64,000 nt of DNA from Methylomonas rapida (GCF_024360925.2 NZ_CP113517.1:4528904-4592903); one strand, 5' to 3'; positions 1 to 9,384 are shown, counted from the stretch's first letter. The notes: generated by a model not told the origin, from the letters alone. Program-made: numbers and translations.

Positions 1-432
1 GCCATCGAAAACATTTCCTATTACGCCGCTCCGGGCCAGGAAATGTCGGAAATCGATTTTTTCAACGCGGTGGTCGAGGAAGCCGACTGCAACGTGTTGA
101 TCGACATCAACAACATCTACGTCAACAGCGTCAACCACGGGTACGATGCCGAAGCCTTTCTGCGCGCCATGCCGGGTAAACGCATTGCTTACGCCCATAT
201 CGCCGGCCATTATGTCCAGGCCGAGGATTTTCTGGTGGATACCCACGGCGCGCCCGTCATCGACCCGGTGTGGCATTTATTGGCCAAGGCCTACGAGGCC
301 TTCGGGGTGTTTCCGACCTTGCTGGAACGGGATTTCAATCTGCCGCCGCTGGCGGAATTACTCAGGGAAGTCGACACGATACGGGCAATTCAACAAGAAG
401 CCAATCAACAGTCAGATAAGCGGGTAGCCTGA
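1..432 (+). CDS. DUF692 / MNIO-family peptide-modifying oxygenase (BufB/MbnB-like), 3' part only
   Basis: The reading frame is open from base 1, so this is the C-terminal 143 residues of a protein that starts outside the window. Features of the DUF692 (multinuclear non-haem iron oxidase) family are visible: an E-N-I-S-Y-Y stretch at the window edge, D-I-N-N, H-I-A-G-H, D-T-H-G and L-L-E-R-D. In the family these acidic, Asn and His residues sit in the TIM-barrel metal site. Members modify cysteines of ribosomal peptides (methanobactin, bufferins). The stop codon overlaps the ATG of the next gene by one base (TGATG), so the two are translationally coupled. The precursor peptide gene, if present, would lie upstream of the window. 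The family is firm; the substrate is inferred. Confidence 0.88.
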   Translation, partial: AIENISYYAAPGQEMSEIDFFNAVVEEADCNVLIDINNIYVNSVNHGYDAEAFLRAMPGKRIAYAHIAGHYVQAEDFLVDTHGAPVIDPVWHLLAKAYEAFGVFPTLLERDFNLPPLAELLREVDTIRAIQQEANQQSDKRVA

Positions 433-1193
433 TGGCCGTTGATTTTAAAACCAAACAAGCCGAATTCGCCGCCTACATTCGCGACCCGAGCAATCAACCC
501 GTGCCAGCCGAGGTCGATCCCCAGCGCATGGCGATGTACCGGGAGCTGTTTTTCAACAACATCAATGGCTTTTTGAGCAGCAATTTTCCGGTATTGCGAA
601 CGATATTGGACGACGCGCAATGGCTGGAATTGGTGCAGGATTTTTTTCTCCGCCACCGCTGCCAAACCCCGCATTTTTCCGAAATTGCCGAGGAGTTTCT
701 GGATTATCTGCAAAACGAACGCGAGGCAGCGGGCGATTATCCGTTCTTATTGGAACTAGCCCATTACGAATGGGTGGAAATGGCGTTAGCCATAGCCAAA
801 GCCTCGCCGTTGTTTGGCGATGCGGCCTTCGTGAACGAGATTCTGCAACAAAAAATCGCGCTCTCGCCGCTAGCCTGGCCGCTGGTTTATCAATACCCGG
901 TGGAAAAAATCGGTCCTGCGCTTCTGCCGCAAACCGCGCCGGCGCAACCCACTTACTTGATCGTGTATCGGGATAGCGACGATCAGGTGCATTTCATGCA
1001 GACCACGCCACTAACCTACCATTTATTGCAGTTGATCGAACAACTGGAAGGACAGGCCGGCGAAGCAGTTCTTGACGCGTTGGCTGTCGAAATCGCCGGA
1101 CAAATCGACCCGCAGACCCTGCAAGACCTTGGCTTGCAAACCCTGCGGGAACTGGCCGGCAAGGGCATCGTCATTCCGGCTGTTGACGCTTGA
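432..1193 (+). CDS. DUF2063 partner protein (BufC/HvfC-like)
   Basis: This 253-residue protein has the DUF2063 N-terminal signature (Q-x-x-F-A-A-Y-I-R-D-P, then Y-R-E-L-F-F-N-N-I). That domain was formerly labelled putative DNA-binding and is now seen as the recognition partner of DUF692 oxidases. Its ATG overlaps the stop of the DUF692 gene by one base, the usual order for the pair. By family, it probably presents the precursor peptide to the oxidase, and it has no signal peptide. No DoxX-type gene follows, because the next gene is on the opposite strand and its 3' end overlaps this one by 23 bp. Confidence 0.85.
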   Translation: MAVDFKTKQAEFAAYIRDPSNQPVPAEVDPQRMAMYRELFFNNINGFLSSNFPVLRTILDDAQWLELVQDFFLRHRCQTPHFSEIAEEFLDYLQNEREAAGDYPFLLELAHYEWVEMALAIAKASPLFGDAAFVNEILQQKIALSPLAWPLVYQYPVEKIGPALLPQTAPAQPTYLIVYRDSDDQVHFMQTTPLTYHLLQLIEQLEGQAGEAVLDALAVEIAGQIDPQTLQDLGLQTLRELAGKGIVIPAVDA

Positions 1194-1512
1194 AGCGATG
1201 CACCCAGACCAGACCATCGTCGTTCCATTCCATGTTGGCGTGCATTTTTAAAATCAAATCCTTGTACATCGCCAGACTCGGATAACCTTCGGCTTGCGCA
1301 TCGGCATCGGTCATGTCGCCGATACGTTCTCTATCCACACGGGTCACGACGAATTCCACACCCTCCAGCACGAAAGTTTCACCAGGGTAGGCATAAAGGC
1401 CGTCGCGGCGTTGCTCGGTTTTTTGCCCGCTCAAGGCCGCGGCTACCAGTTTTGGGTGGCGAATCAGACGTTCGATGTCGCAGGTTTTTTCCGGATAATC
1501 TTGCATGTTCAA
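1171..1512 (-). CDS. ASCH-domain-like protein
   Basis: A 113-residue soluble protein whose layout fits the ASCH (PUA-like RNA-binding) fold: a G-Q-K-T-E-Q-R-R segment near residue 30, a Y-P-G-E-x-F strand, and a D-A-x-A-E-G-Y segment with hydrophobic strands after it. ASCH proteins are thought to bind RNA or modified nucleosides; no specific role can be given here. It is convergent with the DUF2063 gene and overlaps its last 23 bp. It sits alone on this strand and its start faces the glyoxalase gene. The assignment rests on motif layout rather than a strong catalytic signature. Confidence 0.6.
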   Translation of the reverse strand: MNMQDYPEKTCDIERLIRHPKLVAAALSGQKTEQRRDGLYAYPGETFVLEGVEFVVTRVDRERIGDMTDADAQAEGYPSLAMYKDLILKMHANMEWNDDGLVWVHRFKRQQPE

Positions 1513-1581
1513 TTCCTAATCGATTGGCTAAGCCGGTTATTATCAACCATAATGCCCGGTTTTACCTGTTGGAGATTCGTT

Positions 1582-2022
1582 ATGCGTTATTTACATGCGA
1601 TGGTTCGCGTCAAAAATCTTGACGAATCGCTGGATTTTTATTGCGACAAACTCGGGTTGACGGAAGTAAAGCGTATCGAAAACGAAGCGGGGCGTTTTAC
1701 CTTGGTCTATCTGGCCGCGCCCGGCGACTACCGACAAGCCAGCGACAGCGACGCACCCTTGCTGGAACTGACCTATAACTGGGATAGCGAGGACTATACC
1801 GGCGGGCGTAACTTTGGCCATTTGGCCTTTGAAGTGGAGGACATTTACGCCATCTGCCAAAAGCTGATGAACCAAGGCGTCACCATCAATCGCCCGCCAC
1901 GCGACGGCTGGATGGCCTTCATTCGTTCGCCTGACCAGATTTCGATCGAATTATTGCAAAAGGGTGGTGCGTTGCCACCGCAAGAACCCTGGGCGTCAAT
2001 GCCCAATACTGGAACTTGGTGA
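1582..2022 (+). CDS. gloA: lactoylglutathione lyase (glyoxalase I)
   Basis: A 146-residue member of the vicinal-oxygen-chelate fold. It converts the hemithioacetal of methylglyoxal and glutathione to S-lactoylglutathione in the cytoplasm. Visible features are H5 in the opening R-Y-L-H-A-M-V-R-V strand, the L-D-x-S-L-D-F-Y segment, E at the end of the strand containing L-L-E-L-T, H in F-G-H-L-A-F-E-V, and E in I-S-I-E-L-L. These match the metal ligands of glyoxalase I. The start was placed at the ATG after GGAG, which restores the family length; a longer frame upstream reads through non-coding DNA. hemW follows after 9 bp, so the two are probably cotranscribed. Confidence 0.92.
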   Translation: MRYLHAMVRVKNLDESLDFYCDKLGLTEVKRIENEAGRFTLVYLAAPGDYRQASDSDAPLLELTYNWDSEDYTGGRNFGHLAFEVEDIYAICQKLMNQGVTINRPPRDGWMAFIRSPDQISIELLQKGGALPPQEPWASMPNTGTW

Positions 2023-2031
2023 GGACCTCCA

Positions 2032-3162
2032 TTGCCGCCGCTCAGCCTTTACATCCACTTTCCCTGGTGCATCCAAAAATGCCCATATTGCGATTTCAAT
2101 TCCCATGCCGTTAAAACCGGAATTCCGGAAATGCAGTACGTAGAGGCATTGCTGGCGGACCTGCAGGCCGATTTAACCTTATTGCCCAGCCCACGCCCCA
2201 TAAGCAGCATTTTCATGGGCGGCGGCACGCCCAGCTTGTTTTCGCCTGATGCATTACGCCATTTACTAACCGGCGTGAGGCAACAGGCCGATTTGTGCCC
2301 CGATTGCGAAATCACGCTGGAAGCCAATCCAGGCACCTTCGAAAGTGCCAAATTCGAGGCCTTTAGAGCCCTGGGCATCAATAGGCTGTCGATAGGCATA
2401 CAAAGCTTCAACGACCGGCATTTGCAGCGATTGGGCCGAGTGCATGACGCCGAGGAAGCCATCAAGGCAGTGAATATCGCCATTCAAGCCGGTTTCGACA
2501 ATCTGAATCTGGACTTGATGTTCGGCCTGCCGGAACAAACCGAAGCCGAAGCCCTGGCCGACATCGAAACCGCCATTGCGTTGAATCCAAGCCATATTTC
2601 GTTTTACCAGCTCACGCTGGAACCCAACACCTATTTTTACCGCTTCCCGCCCAAGCTACCCGAGGACGACAGCATTTTTGCATTGCAAAAAGCCTGTCAG
2701 CAGCGCCTGTCCACGCGCGGTTACCAGCAATACGAGATTTCGGCCTATGCCAAGGCCGGATTTCAATGCCGCCACAATCGCAATTACTGGCAATTCGACG
2801 ATTATCTGGGCATAGGCGCCGGCGCGCACGGCAAGATCAGTCGAAAACTGCCCTATGACATCGTGCGCACAGCCAAAACCAAACACCCGGAGCAGTATCT
2901 TGCCCGACGTACGATTGCCAGCATCGAACCGATCGCTATTGAGCAATTGCCCTTGGAATTTTTGATGAACCAGTTGCGCCTGAAAGCCGGCTTCCATCTG
3001 GACGACTATCGCACCCATACCGGCTTAGCCGCAGAAACGCTGGAACCGGCTTTATCCGAGTGCATCGCTGAAGGTTTGTTAACCAAACGAAGTCAGCAGG
3101 TTTGTTGCTCGGAAAAAGGTTGGGATTTTCTCGACGAAATTCTGGAAAAGTTCATTCCGTAA
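2032..3162 (+). CDS. hemW: radical SAM haem chaperone HemW
   Basis: A 376-residue radical SAM protein with the cluster motif C13-x3-C17-x2-C20 followed by D-F-N-S, typical of HemW and its HemN relatives. Other visible features are the G-G-G-T-P motif near residue 63, the E-A-N-P-G segment and G-x-Q-S-F. HemW was long annotated as an oxygen-independent coproporphyrinogen oxidase but is now regarded as a haem-binding chaperone; its length and C-terminal domain fit HemW. The start is TTG, preceded by GAGG; no ATG lies before the cysteine motif, and a TTG start gives the normal N-terminus. It lies between gloA and pyrE on the same strand. Confidence 0.9.
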   Translation: MPPLSLYIHFPWCIQKCPYCDFNSHAVKTGIPEMQYVEALLADLQADLTLLPSPRPISSIFMGGGTPSLFSPDALRHLLTGVRQQADLCPDCEITLEANPGTFESAKFEAFRALGINRLSIGIQSFNDRHLQRLGRVHDAEEAIKAVNIAIQAGFDNLNLDLMFGLPEQTEAEALADIETAIALNPSHISFYQLTLEPNTYFYRFPPKLPEDDSIFALQKACQQRLSTRGYQQYEISAYAKAGFQCRHNRNYWQFDDYLGIGAGAHGKISRKLPYDIVRTAKTKHPEQYLARRTIASIEPIAIEQLPLEFLMNQLRLKAGFHLDDYRTHTGLAAETLEPALSECIAEGLLTKRSQQVCCSEKGWDFLDEILEKFIP

Positions 3163-3180
3163 AAAACGGCGGGTTATAAT
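3151..3180 (+). promoter_or_regulatory. possible promoter for pyrE
   Basis: A perfect TATAAT hexamer lies at 3175-3180, about 30 bp before the pyrE start codon. A weak -35-like TTCATT sits 18 bp upstream, inside the last codons of hemW. This suggests pyrE can be transcribed separately from gloA-hemW. Only the -10 match is strong. Confidence 0.4.
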
Positions 3181-3209
3181 TTCCTATTCGCTGTTCGGAA
3201 CCCATCATC

Positions 3210-3848
3210 ATGCTCGATTATCAAAAACAGTTCATTCGCCTGGCTTTAGACTGTGGCGTGCTCAAATTCGGCGAGTTTCAATTGAAATCCGGCCGAATCA
3301 GTCCTTATTTCTTCAATACCGGTTTATTCAACACCGGCGCGCAACTGGACAAACTCGGTCAATTTTACGCGCAGGCGCTGATCAACGCCGAGGTGAACGT
3401 CGATGTACTTTACGGTCCGGCTTACAAGGGGATTCCGCTGGTCAGCACCACCTCCATCGCCTATGCACGCCTGAAGCAAGACATTCCATTCGCGTTCAAC
3501 CGCAAGGAAGCCAAGGATCACGGTGAAGGAGGGGTATTGGTCGGCGCGCCGCTGCAAGGCGATGTCTGGATACTGGATGACGTCATCACCGCCGGCACGT
3601 CGGTGCGGGAGTCGGTCGACATCATTCGCGGCGCCGGCGCCAACGTGGCCGGTGTGGTGATCGCGCTGGACCGACAGGAAAAAGGCCAGAACGAGTTATC
3701 CGCCGTGCAAGAGGTTTCCACTCAATTCGGTATCCCAGTCATTTCTATTATCTCGCTAGCCGAAATAATCGAATTTATTGAACAAGATAACAGTTTTGCC
3801 GACAAATTACCGATTATCCGCTCATATCGCCAACAGCACGGCACTTAG
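3210..3848 (+). CDS. pyrE: orotate phosphoribosyltransferase
   Basis: A 212-residue type I phosphoribosyltransferase that joins orotate to PRPP to make OMP in pyrimidine synthesis. It has the E. coli-like opening Y-Q-K-Q-F-I-R-L-A, the [12 protein letters not shown] substrate loop near residue 27, the flexible loop [12 protein letters not shown], and the PRPP motif around residue 124 ([12 protein letters not shown]). Length matches the family. It follows hemW after 47 bp. Confidence 0.96.
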   Translation: MLDYQKQFIRLALDCGVLKFGEFQLKSGRISPYFFNTGLFNTGAQLDKLGQFYAQALINAEVNVDVLYGPAYKGIPLVSTTSIAYARLKQDIPFAFNRKEAKDHGEGGVLVGAPLQGDVWILDDVITAGTSVRESVDIIRGAGANVAGVVIALDRQEKGQNELSAVQEVSTQFGIPVISIISLAEIIEFIEQDNSFADKLPIIRSYRQQHGT

Positions 3849-3944
3849 CACAAGTGCCGTACTACCGCTTCTTTGTATTTAGTCTACAATTAGCCCTTAC
3901 TTAACGCCCTCTAATAACGAGTACAGTCAGCAGAAAGGCTTGCC

Positions 3945-5885
3945 ATGGGAAATCTGGAATTTAAAGATCAATTACACGAATATTCGAATTGGCGTGAAAA
4001 ATTGATACAAGCGATAGAAATGTATCGCGAATGGCGCACTCGTTATAAATTCAGCGACCCGCAAAGCACCGATACGTTGCTGAATATCCTGCAAGGCCTG
4101 CAGTCCGATCGCGTCACCCTGGCATTCGTCGCCGAATTTTCCCGCGGCAAAACCGAGCTGATCAACGCCTTGTTTTTTGCGGAAACCGGTGTGCGCTTAC
4201 TGCCGTCGTCGCCAGGCCGCACCACCATGTCGCCGACCGAGCTCTATTGGGACGAAAAGGGCGGCAGCTATATCCGCCTTTTGAACATCGAAAGCCGGCT
4301 GGAAGACATCTCGCTGATGGATTACAAAAACAATCCCGATCGCTGGACTCAGATCAGCTTGAACACCGATTCACCCACGCAAATGCAGGAAGCTTTCAAA
4401 GAGCTGATTGCAACGAAAAAAGTCAGCAAGGAAACAGCCGACAAGCTGGGCTTGTGGAATGAGCGCGAAGCGGCCGAACAAGGCATCATCAATCCCGAAT
4501 TCGTCGAAGTACCCTGCTGGCGCCACGCCTTGATCAGTTTCCCCCATCCGCTATTGAAAGAAGGCTTGTGCATCCTCGATACTCCGGGCCTGAATGCGCT
4601 AGGTACCGAACCCGAGTTGACCCTGAGCATGCTGCCCAGCGCGCAAGCCATCGTATTCGTGCTGGCCGCCGACACCGGCGTGACCAAAAGCGACCTGGAG
4701 ATGTGGAAAAGCCACGTTTGCAGCTCGCGCGGGCAACGCCGCCAAGGCTTGGCCGTCGTGATGAACAAGATAGACTCTATGTGGGACGACTTGGCCGGCG
4801 AAACAGGCTATGAAGCCGCGATCCAAAAACAAATCGAAACCTCGGCCTCTATCCTTAACCTGGATAAAGAGGTCATCTTCCCGGTTTCGGCAAAACAGGC
4901 CTTGCTGGCAAAGGTTAAGGGCGACGACGCCTTACTGGAAAAAAGCCGTCTGAAAAAACTGGAAAATTATTTGTCCGAAGACATCCTGAACCAGCGCCGC
5001 GACATTCTGAAAGGCGTGGTGGAAAAGGATATCGGCTTCCTGGTCAGCGAATCGATCAAGCTGATGAATACCAAAGTCACCAACGCCAACAAGCAGTTGG
5101 AAGAATTCAAGCACATGGACTTTGAAAATCAGGAAATGACCGGCAAATTGATGGCGGAAACCCGCGACCGGCAAAACGCCTACATGGCCAACATCGAAAA
5201 TTTCCAAGCCAGCCGCAAGGTGTTTGCCGTGCAGGCCCGCATGTTGATCGATTCGTTTTCGAAAGACAAAATCGATGAGATCATTCAACGCACGAAGCAT
5301 GACATGAGCAAGAGCCTGACGACTTACGGCATGAAGCAAAACATGCGCAAGTTGTTCGACGAGCTACGCGACTTGTTGCAGGACTCGGTCGATATCACCG
5401 AAGAAACCCGCCGTCTGGTCAAGGCTATCCATAAGAAATTCCAAGACGAATACGGTTTCAAGGAAATCGAGCCGCAACTGTTTTCGATCAAGCAATATCA
5501 GTTCGAACTGGAACAAATTTTCGAAGAAGGCGAGGCCTTCCGCAACAGCGCCAGAACCACGATGACCGAACAAAGCATCGTGGTCAACAAACTCTATGGC
5601 ACCCTGATTGCCAAAGCGAGGAACATTCTGCAACAAGCACACAAGGATGCCGCAACCTGGAGCAACAGCGTTCTAACCCCGTTGATGCACCAAATCAAGG
5701 ATCACAAAAAGCAGATCGAAAGCCGTCTGGTCATGTTGAGAAAAATCAACGAGTCCAAGGGCACGGTCAGCGAAAGCATCGCCCAACTCGAGGCCGAACT
5801 GGCTCCGCTGAAACAGCAACGGCAAGAATTGCTGGCCATCATCAAGGCCATGCAAATCAATATCGCCAACGTCGAAACCATCTAA
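3945..5885 (+). CDS. dynamin-like large GTPase
   Basis: A 646-residue protein with a dynamin-family GTPase domain followed by a long helical, coiled-coil-rich C-terminal half. Visible motifs are a P-loop E-F-S-R-G68-K69-T70-E, a switch I R-T-T-M-S-P-T-E segment, D212-T-P-G, and N274-K-I-D. The P-loop differs from the usual G-x-F-S-[AS]-G-K-S: the first Gly is Ala and the Ser/Thr pair is Thr-Glu. Bacterial dynamin-like proteins act in membrane remodelling or stress tolerance, usually as partner pairs, but no second GTPase gene is adjacent. There is no signal peptide or clear transmembrane segment, so any membrane association would be peripheral. It is a single gene, convergent with speD. Confidence 0.82.
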   Translation: MGNLEFKDQLHEYSNWREKLIQAIEMYREWRTRYKFSDPQSTDTLLNILQGLQSDRVTLAFVAEFSRGKTELINALFFAETGVRLLPSSPGRTTMSPTELYWDEKGGSYIRLLNIESRLEDISLMDYKNNPDRWTQISLNTDSPTQMQEAFKELIATKKVSKETADKLGLWNEREAAEQGIINPEFVEVPCWRHALISFPHPLLKEGLCILDTPGLNALGTEPELTLSMLPSAQAIVFVLAADTGVTKSDLEMWKSHVCSSRGQRRQGLAVVMNKIDSMWDDLAGETGYEAAIQKQIETSASILNLDKEVIFPVSAKQALLAKVKGDDALLEKSRLKKLENYLSEDILNQRRDILKGVVEKDIGFLVSESIKLMNTKVTNANKQLEEFKHMDFENQEMTGKLMAETRDRQNAYMANIENFQASRKVFAVQARMLIDSFSKDKIDEIIQRTKHDMSKSLTTYGMKQNMRKLFDELRDLLQDSVDITEETRRLVKAIHKKFQDEYGFKEIEPQLFSIKQYQFELEQIFEEGEAFRNSARTTMTEQSIVVNKLYGTLIAKARNILQQAHKDAATWSNSVLTPLMHQIKDHKKQIESRLVMLRKINESKGTVSESIAQLEAELAPLKQQRQELLAIIKAMQINIANVETI

Positions 5886-5932
5886 ACCGCCGGCCACCAA
5901 CCAAATTCAGTTGGGTTGCCTTCCGTGACAGA

Positions 5933-5957
5933 GTTCCTACGCCTAATGCGCAGGAAC
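5933..5957. repeat. small hairpin between convergent genes
   Basis: GTTCCTACGC and GCGCAGGAAC form a stem (9 of 10 positions pair) around a 5-nt loop, between the 3' ends of the dynamin-like gene and speD. It has no U-run on either strand. It may be an RNA 3'-end stabiliser or a solo palindromic repeat. Confidence 0.45.
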
Positions 5958-5983
5958 CCTTGCATAGCCAGTGGCTTGATTAT

Positions 5984-6763
5984 CTAATTGAAATTTCGGC
6001 CATAGAAAATCTCGGCCATTTCATCCTGCAGCATTTCCTGAATTTCCTGCTTTTCCTCTTCGCTGAAATTACTTTCCTTTTCGAACAGGTAATTTTCCAG
6101 TTCGGTTTCCTTCAGCATCATCTTGGTGTGGAAGATGTTTTCCTGATACACGTTCACGTCGATCATCTGATACAGCTCTTTGGTGCTTTCGGCGATGTAG
6201 TTCTGAATCGAGTTGATCTTGTGATCAATGTAATGCTTCTGCCCGGAAATATCACGGGTAAAACCACGCACGCGATAGTCCATGATGACGATATCCGACT
6301 CGAAGCTGTGAATCAGATAGTTCAAGGCCTTTAGCGGCGAAATCTGTCCGCAGGTCGACACATCGATGTCGGCGCGAAAAGTGCAGATGTCGGTATCCGG
6401 ATGACTTTCCGGATAGGTGTGCACGGTGATATGACTTTTGTCCAGGTGCGCCAGAATCGTATCGGGCAGCGGCCCCGGCGATTCCGAGTTCATGCCGGCC
6501 GGAATCACCGCGCCTTCCGAAATCAGCATCGTCACGCTGGCGCCCTGCGGGTCATAATCCTGATGAGCGATGTTCAAAATCTGCGCGCCGATGATGTTTG
6601 CGACATCCTTCAGGATTTGCGTCAACCTTTTCGCGTTGTAAGCCTCATCGATATATTCGATATAGGCTTTTTCCTGCTCCTTGGGCGCGTAACAAACGTC
6701 GTAAATATTGAAACTCAACGACTTGGTCAGGTTATTGAAACCGTGTAATTGTAATTTGCTCAA
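5984..6763 (-). CDS. speD: S-adenosylmethionine decarboxylase proenzyme
   Basis: A 259-residue proenzyme of the E. coli class (264 residues there). It self-cleaves between K109 and S110 in the stretch [13 protein letters not shown], and S110 becomes the pyruvoyl cofactor. The product supplies aminopropyl groups for spermidine. The catalytic Cys region ([10 protein letters not shown]) is also visible. It follows the OsmC-family gene by 4 bp, so both are likely read from one transcript. No speE is present nearby. Confidence 0.95.
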   Translation of the reverse strand: MSKLQLHGFNNLTKSLSFNIYDVCYAPKEQEKAYIEYIDEAYNAKRLTQILKDVANIIGAQILNIAHQDYDPQGASVTMLISEGAVIPAGMNSESPGPLPDTILAHLDKSHITVHTYPESHPDTDICTFRADIDVSTCGQISPLKALNYLIHSFESDIVIMDYRVRGFTRDISGQKHYIDHKINSIQNYIAESTKELYQMIDVNVYQENIFHTKMMLKETELENYLFEKESNFSEEEKQEIQEMLQDEMAEIFYGRNFN

Positions 6764-6767
6764 CCGA

Positions 6768-7187
6768 TCAACCCTCTATAACTTCAAAATCGTGGCTAAT
6801 GTCCACTCCGGCCTTGCCCAGCATGATGGATGCGGAGCAGTATTTTTCGGCGGAAAGCTTAACGGCCCGTTCCACTGCGGCGGCCGGTAAATTTCTGCCC
6901 GTCACTCTGAAATGCAAATGGATCTTGCTGAAAACCGCTGGAACGGCATCCACGCGTTCCGCGGTCAAGTCGACCGCGCAATCGGTAATGTCATGGCGAC
7001 CTTTTTGCAGAATGTCGACCACATCGAACGACGAGCAACCGCCGACGCCGAGTAAAAGCATTTCCATGGGTCTGACGCCCATGTTACGTCCGCCGTGATC
7101 AGGCGGCCCGTCCATCACGATGGCGTGCCCACTGCCGGACTCGCCGACAAATAGCCGGCCATCGACCCATTTGACTGTTGCTTGCAT
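6768..7187 (-). CDS. OsmC family peroxiredoxin-like protein
   Basis: A 139-residue OsmC/YhfA-type protein. It shows the family layout: N-terminal strands M-Q-A-T-V-K-W and G-R-L-F-V-G-E, then [16 protein letters not shown] containing one redox-candidate Cys, then a second Cys in E-K-Y-C-S-A-S near the C-terminus. In OsmC and Ohr two Cys residues reduce hydroperoxides; this subgroup is less well characterised. I chose the internal ATG because upstream codons read through the promoter region and the family starts here. It lies 4 bp upstream of speD and diverges from the Crp-like gene. Confidence 0.85.
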   Translation of the reverse strand: MQATVKWVDGRLFVGESGSGHAIVMDGPPDHGGRNMGVRPMEMLLLGVGGCSSFDVVDILQKGRHDITDCAVDLTAERVDAVPAVFSKIHLHFRVTGRNLPAAAVERAVKLSAEKYCSASIMLGKAGVDISHDFEVIEG

Positions 7188-7315
7188 GTTGAATCCCGCA
7201 AAAATAAAAATGGCGCAAATTTTACAACGATACCGATCGTCGGATGGTTTTTTTTGCAAAAATTCACACTTTTGGGTAGGGTAACAGGATCAGCAGGACA
7301 AAATTATGACAACAA

Positions 7316-7969
7316 ATGACTGTGGTTACTAAAAACAAGATTTCCCAAGAAGCCCTGAATGCGTTTTTACACGTCTGCCATTTACGCAGTTATCCAGCCA
7401 AACTGAGCATCATCAGGCCGGGTGACCTCGCGGATAGGCTGTTATTCGTCGTTGACGGCTCGGTCAGCGTCAGCGTGGAAGACGAAGAGGGGCACGAGCT
7501 CATTTTGGCTTATTTGAATAAGCATGACTTCGTCGGTGAAATTGGCGTGTTCAAAAATACCGAAGTGCGCAGCGCCTACGTCAAAACCCGCACCAAATGC
7601 CAGCTTGCCGAAATCGGTTATGACCGCTTCAAAGCGCTATTGAAAACCGATCTGCACGAACATGCGGTGGAAATACTCACCGTATTGGGCGAACAACTAT
7701 CCAGGCGATTGCTGATTACCAGTCGCAAATACCGGGACCTGGCCTTCATGGACGTCGAGGGCCGCATCGCTCGAACCTTGCTGGATCTGGCCAAGGAACC
7801 CGATGCGATCACGCACCCGGACGGCATGCAATTGCATATCACGCGCCAGGAAATCGGCCGCATCGTCGGCTGCTCCAGGGAAATGGCCGGACGAGTCCTG
7901 AAGGAACTGGAAGACAAAGGCCTTATCACCGCCCACGGTAAAACCATCGTCGTGTTCGGCACGCGATAA
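7316..7969 (+). CDS. Crp/Vfr-like cyclic-nucleotide-responsive regulator
   Basis: A 217-residue CRP-family transcription factor, very close to E. coli Crp and Pseudomonas Vfr in layout. The cAMP-binding beta-roll holds G-D-F-V-G-E-I-G-like and R-S-A-Y-V residues (F-V-G-E-I near residue 74, R near 85). The recognition helix is in I-T-R-Q-E-I-G-R-I-V-G-C-S-R-E, and the tail H-G-K-T-I-V-V-F-G-T-R matches Crp almost exactly. No Fnr-type N-terminal cysteines are present. Ligand binding is inferred from the family. It is divergent from osmC-speD across a 128-bp gap. An ATG ten bases earlier is out of frame and stops quickly. Confidence 0.9.
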   Translation: MTVVTKNKISQEALNAFLHVCHLRSYPAKLSIIRPGDLADRLLFVVDGSVSVSVEDEEGHELILAYLNKHDFVGEIGVFKNTEVRSAYVKTRTKCQLAEIGYDRFKALLKTDLHEHAVEILTVLGEQLSRRLLITSRKYRDLAFMDVEGRIARTLLDLAKEPDAITHPDGMQLHITRQEIGRIVGCSREMAGRVLKELEDKGLITAHGKTIVVFGTR

Positions 7970-8029
7970 CGTGTAAAGAAAAACAGGGCATTCACTTTTA
8001 GGCGCGACGACTTTTACGCATCCGCCGCC

Positions 8030-9217
8030 ATGAGCAAGCCGCTTCAGCCAACCTGGCGCCAAATCCCCGGCAGCGTTTGGGCCCTGGGGTTTGTCAGCCT
8101 GCTGATGGATGTATCCTCGGAGATGATACATAGCCTGCTGCCGTTATTCATGGTGACCCAACTTGGCGCCAGCAGCACGATCATCGGCTTGATCGAGGGC
8201 CTGGCGGAAGCCATGGCCTTGATCGTCAAGGTTTTTTCCGGCGTCATCAGCGATTACCTCGGCAAGCGCAAGACTTTGGCGCTGCTGGGCTACAGTTTGG
8301 GCGCGCTGACCAAACCCTTGTTCGCGATAGCCAACACCAGCGGCATGGTGTTGACGGCCCGACTGACGGATCGGATCGGCAAGGGCATACGCGGCGCACC
8401 CAGAGATGCCTTGATCGCCGACATCACGCCGGCCGAAATACGCGGCGCCGCGTTCGGTCTGCGTCAATCGCTGGATACCGTTGGCGCCTTTCTCGGCCCT
8501 TTGCTTGCCGTGGCCCTGATGCTATTGTGGCCTGGTGATTTTCGCGCCGTGTTTTGGCTCGCGGTTGTGCCCGGTTTATTGTCGGTTTTGGTGCTGTTTT
8601 TGGGCGTACGAGAACCCGCTGTCCGCGGCGAACCAGCCCGACATCAGCCGCTGCGACTCGAAAGCCTGAGGCGCTTGGGCTCGGATTATTGGTCCGTTGT
8701 CGCCATCGGCGCGGTGTTTACATTGGCGCGCTTCAGCGAGGCCTTTCTGGTGCTACGCGCCCAACAATGCGGCATTCCGCTGGCCTGGATACCTTTGGTC
8801 ATGGTGGCAATGAATGTCTTCTATGCAACCAGCGCTTACCCATTTGGCAAATTATCCGATCGCTACAGTCATCGCCGATTATTGGGCATGGGTTTATTGG
8901 TCTTGATCGGTGCCGACCTGATTCTGGCCAGCCAATCGCACTGGGCGATGCTGATTGCCGGCGTGTCCTTATGGGGCGTGCATATGGGCATGACGCAAGG
9001 CCTGCTGGCGAAACTGGTCGCCGACACCACTCCGCGAGACTTACGCGGTACCGCCTACGGTTTTTTCAATCTGGTCAGCGGCATTGCCATGTTGGTCGCC
9101 AGCGTCCTGGCAGGCCTGTTATGGGATGCGCTCGGCGCGTCAACGACATTTTATGCCGGCGCGGTTTTTTGTTTGCTCACGCTGGCCCTGCTTCGCATAA
9201 AGCCCATCAGTCTATAA
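8030..9217 (+). CDS. MFS transporter
   Basis: A 395-residue protein with about twelve hydrophobic segments and major-facilitator signatures: the cytoplasmic loop R-L-T-D-R-I-G-K-G-I-R-G-A-P-R-D-A-L between helices 4 and 5, and D-Y-L-G-K-R-K after helix 2. The N-terminus contains L-M-D-V-S-S-E-M, seen in a subgroup of uncharacterised permeases. The substrate cannot be told from sequence. It starts 60 bp after the Crp-like gene on the same strand, so the two may share a transcript. It has no clear Shine-Dalgarno sequence. Confidence 0.85.
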   Translation: MSKPLQPTWRQIPGSVWALGFVSLLMDVSSEMIHSLLPLFMVTQLGASSTIIGLIEGLAEAMALIVKVFSGVISDYLGKRKTLALLGYSLGALTKPLFAIANTSGMVLTARLTDRIGKGIRGAPRDALIADITPAEIRGAAFGLRQSLDTVGAFLGPLLAVALMLLWPGDFRAVFWLAVVPGLLSVLVLFLGVREPAVRGEPARHQPLRLESLRRLGSDYWSVVAIGAVFTLARFSEAFLVLRAQQCGIPLAWIPLVMVAMNVFYATSAYPFGKLSDRYSHRRLLGMGLLVLIGADLILASQSHWAMLIAGVSLWGVHMGMTQGLLAKLVADTTPRDLRGTAYGFFNLVSGIAMLVASVLAGLLWDALGASTTFYAGAVFCLLTLALLRIKPISL

Positions 9218-9227
9218 AAATCATTGG

Positions 9228-9367
9228 GTCCACGAAACACACGAAAATCACGAAAATCACGAAAATCACGAACAGCTTCAAAAAGTTATTGCTCAAAAAG
9301 CCAACACCTTGTGGGTAACTAAACCACGTGACGTAACCATCTGTTTTATTTCGTGCTTTTCGTGGAC
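9228..9367. repeat. inverted-repeat element with 9-bp tandem core
   Basis: The ends are inverted copies: GTCCACGAAA at the left and TTTTCGTGGAC at the right. Next to the left arm lie at least three tandem copies of the 9-mer CACGAAAAT (9239-9270). The right arm has the looser TTTCGTGCTTTTCGTGG. It sits just after the MFS stop codon, downstream of both flanking genes. Elements of this look (CACGAAAA / TTTTCGTG) are scattered in many gammaproteobacterial genomes. Confidence 0.7.
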
Positions 9368-9384
9368 TACTGATGCTTTTAGGA

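Noticed and set aside
5886..5983. Terminator between the dynamin-like gene and speD
   Set aside because: The hairpin is present but neither strand has a U-run.
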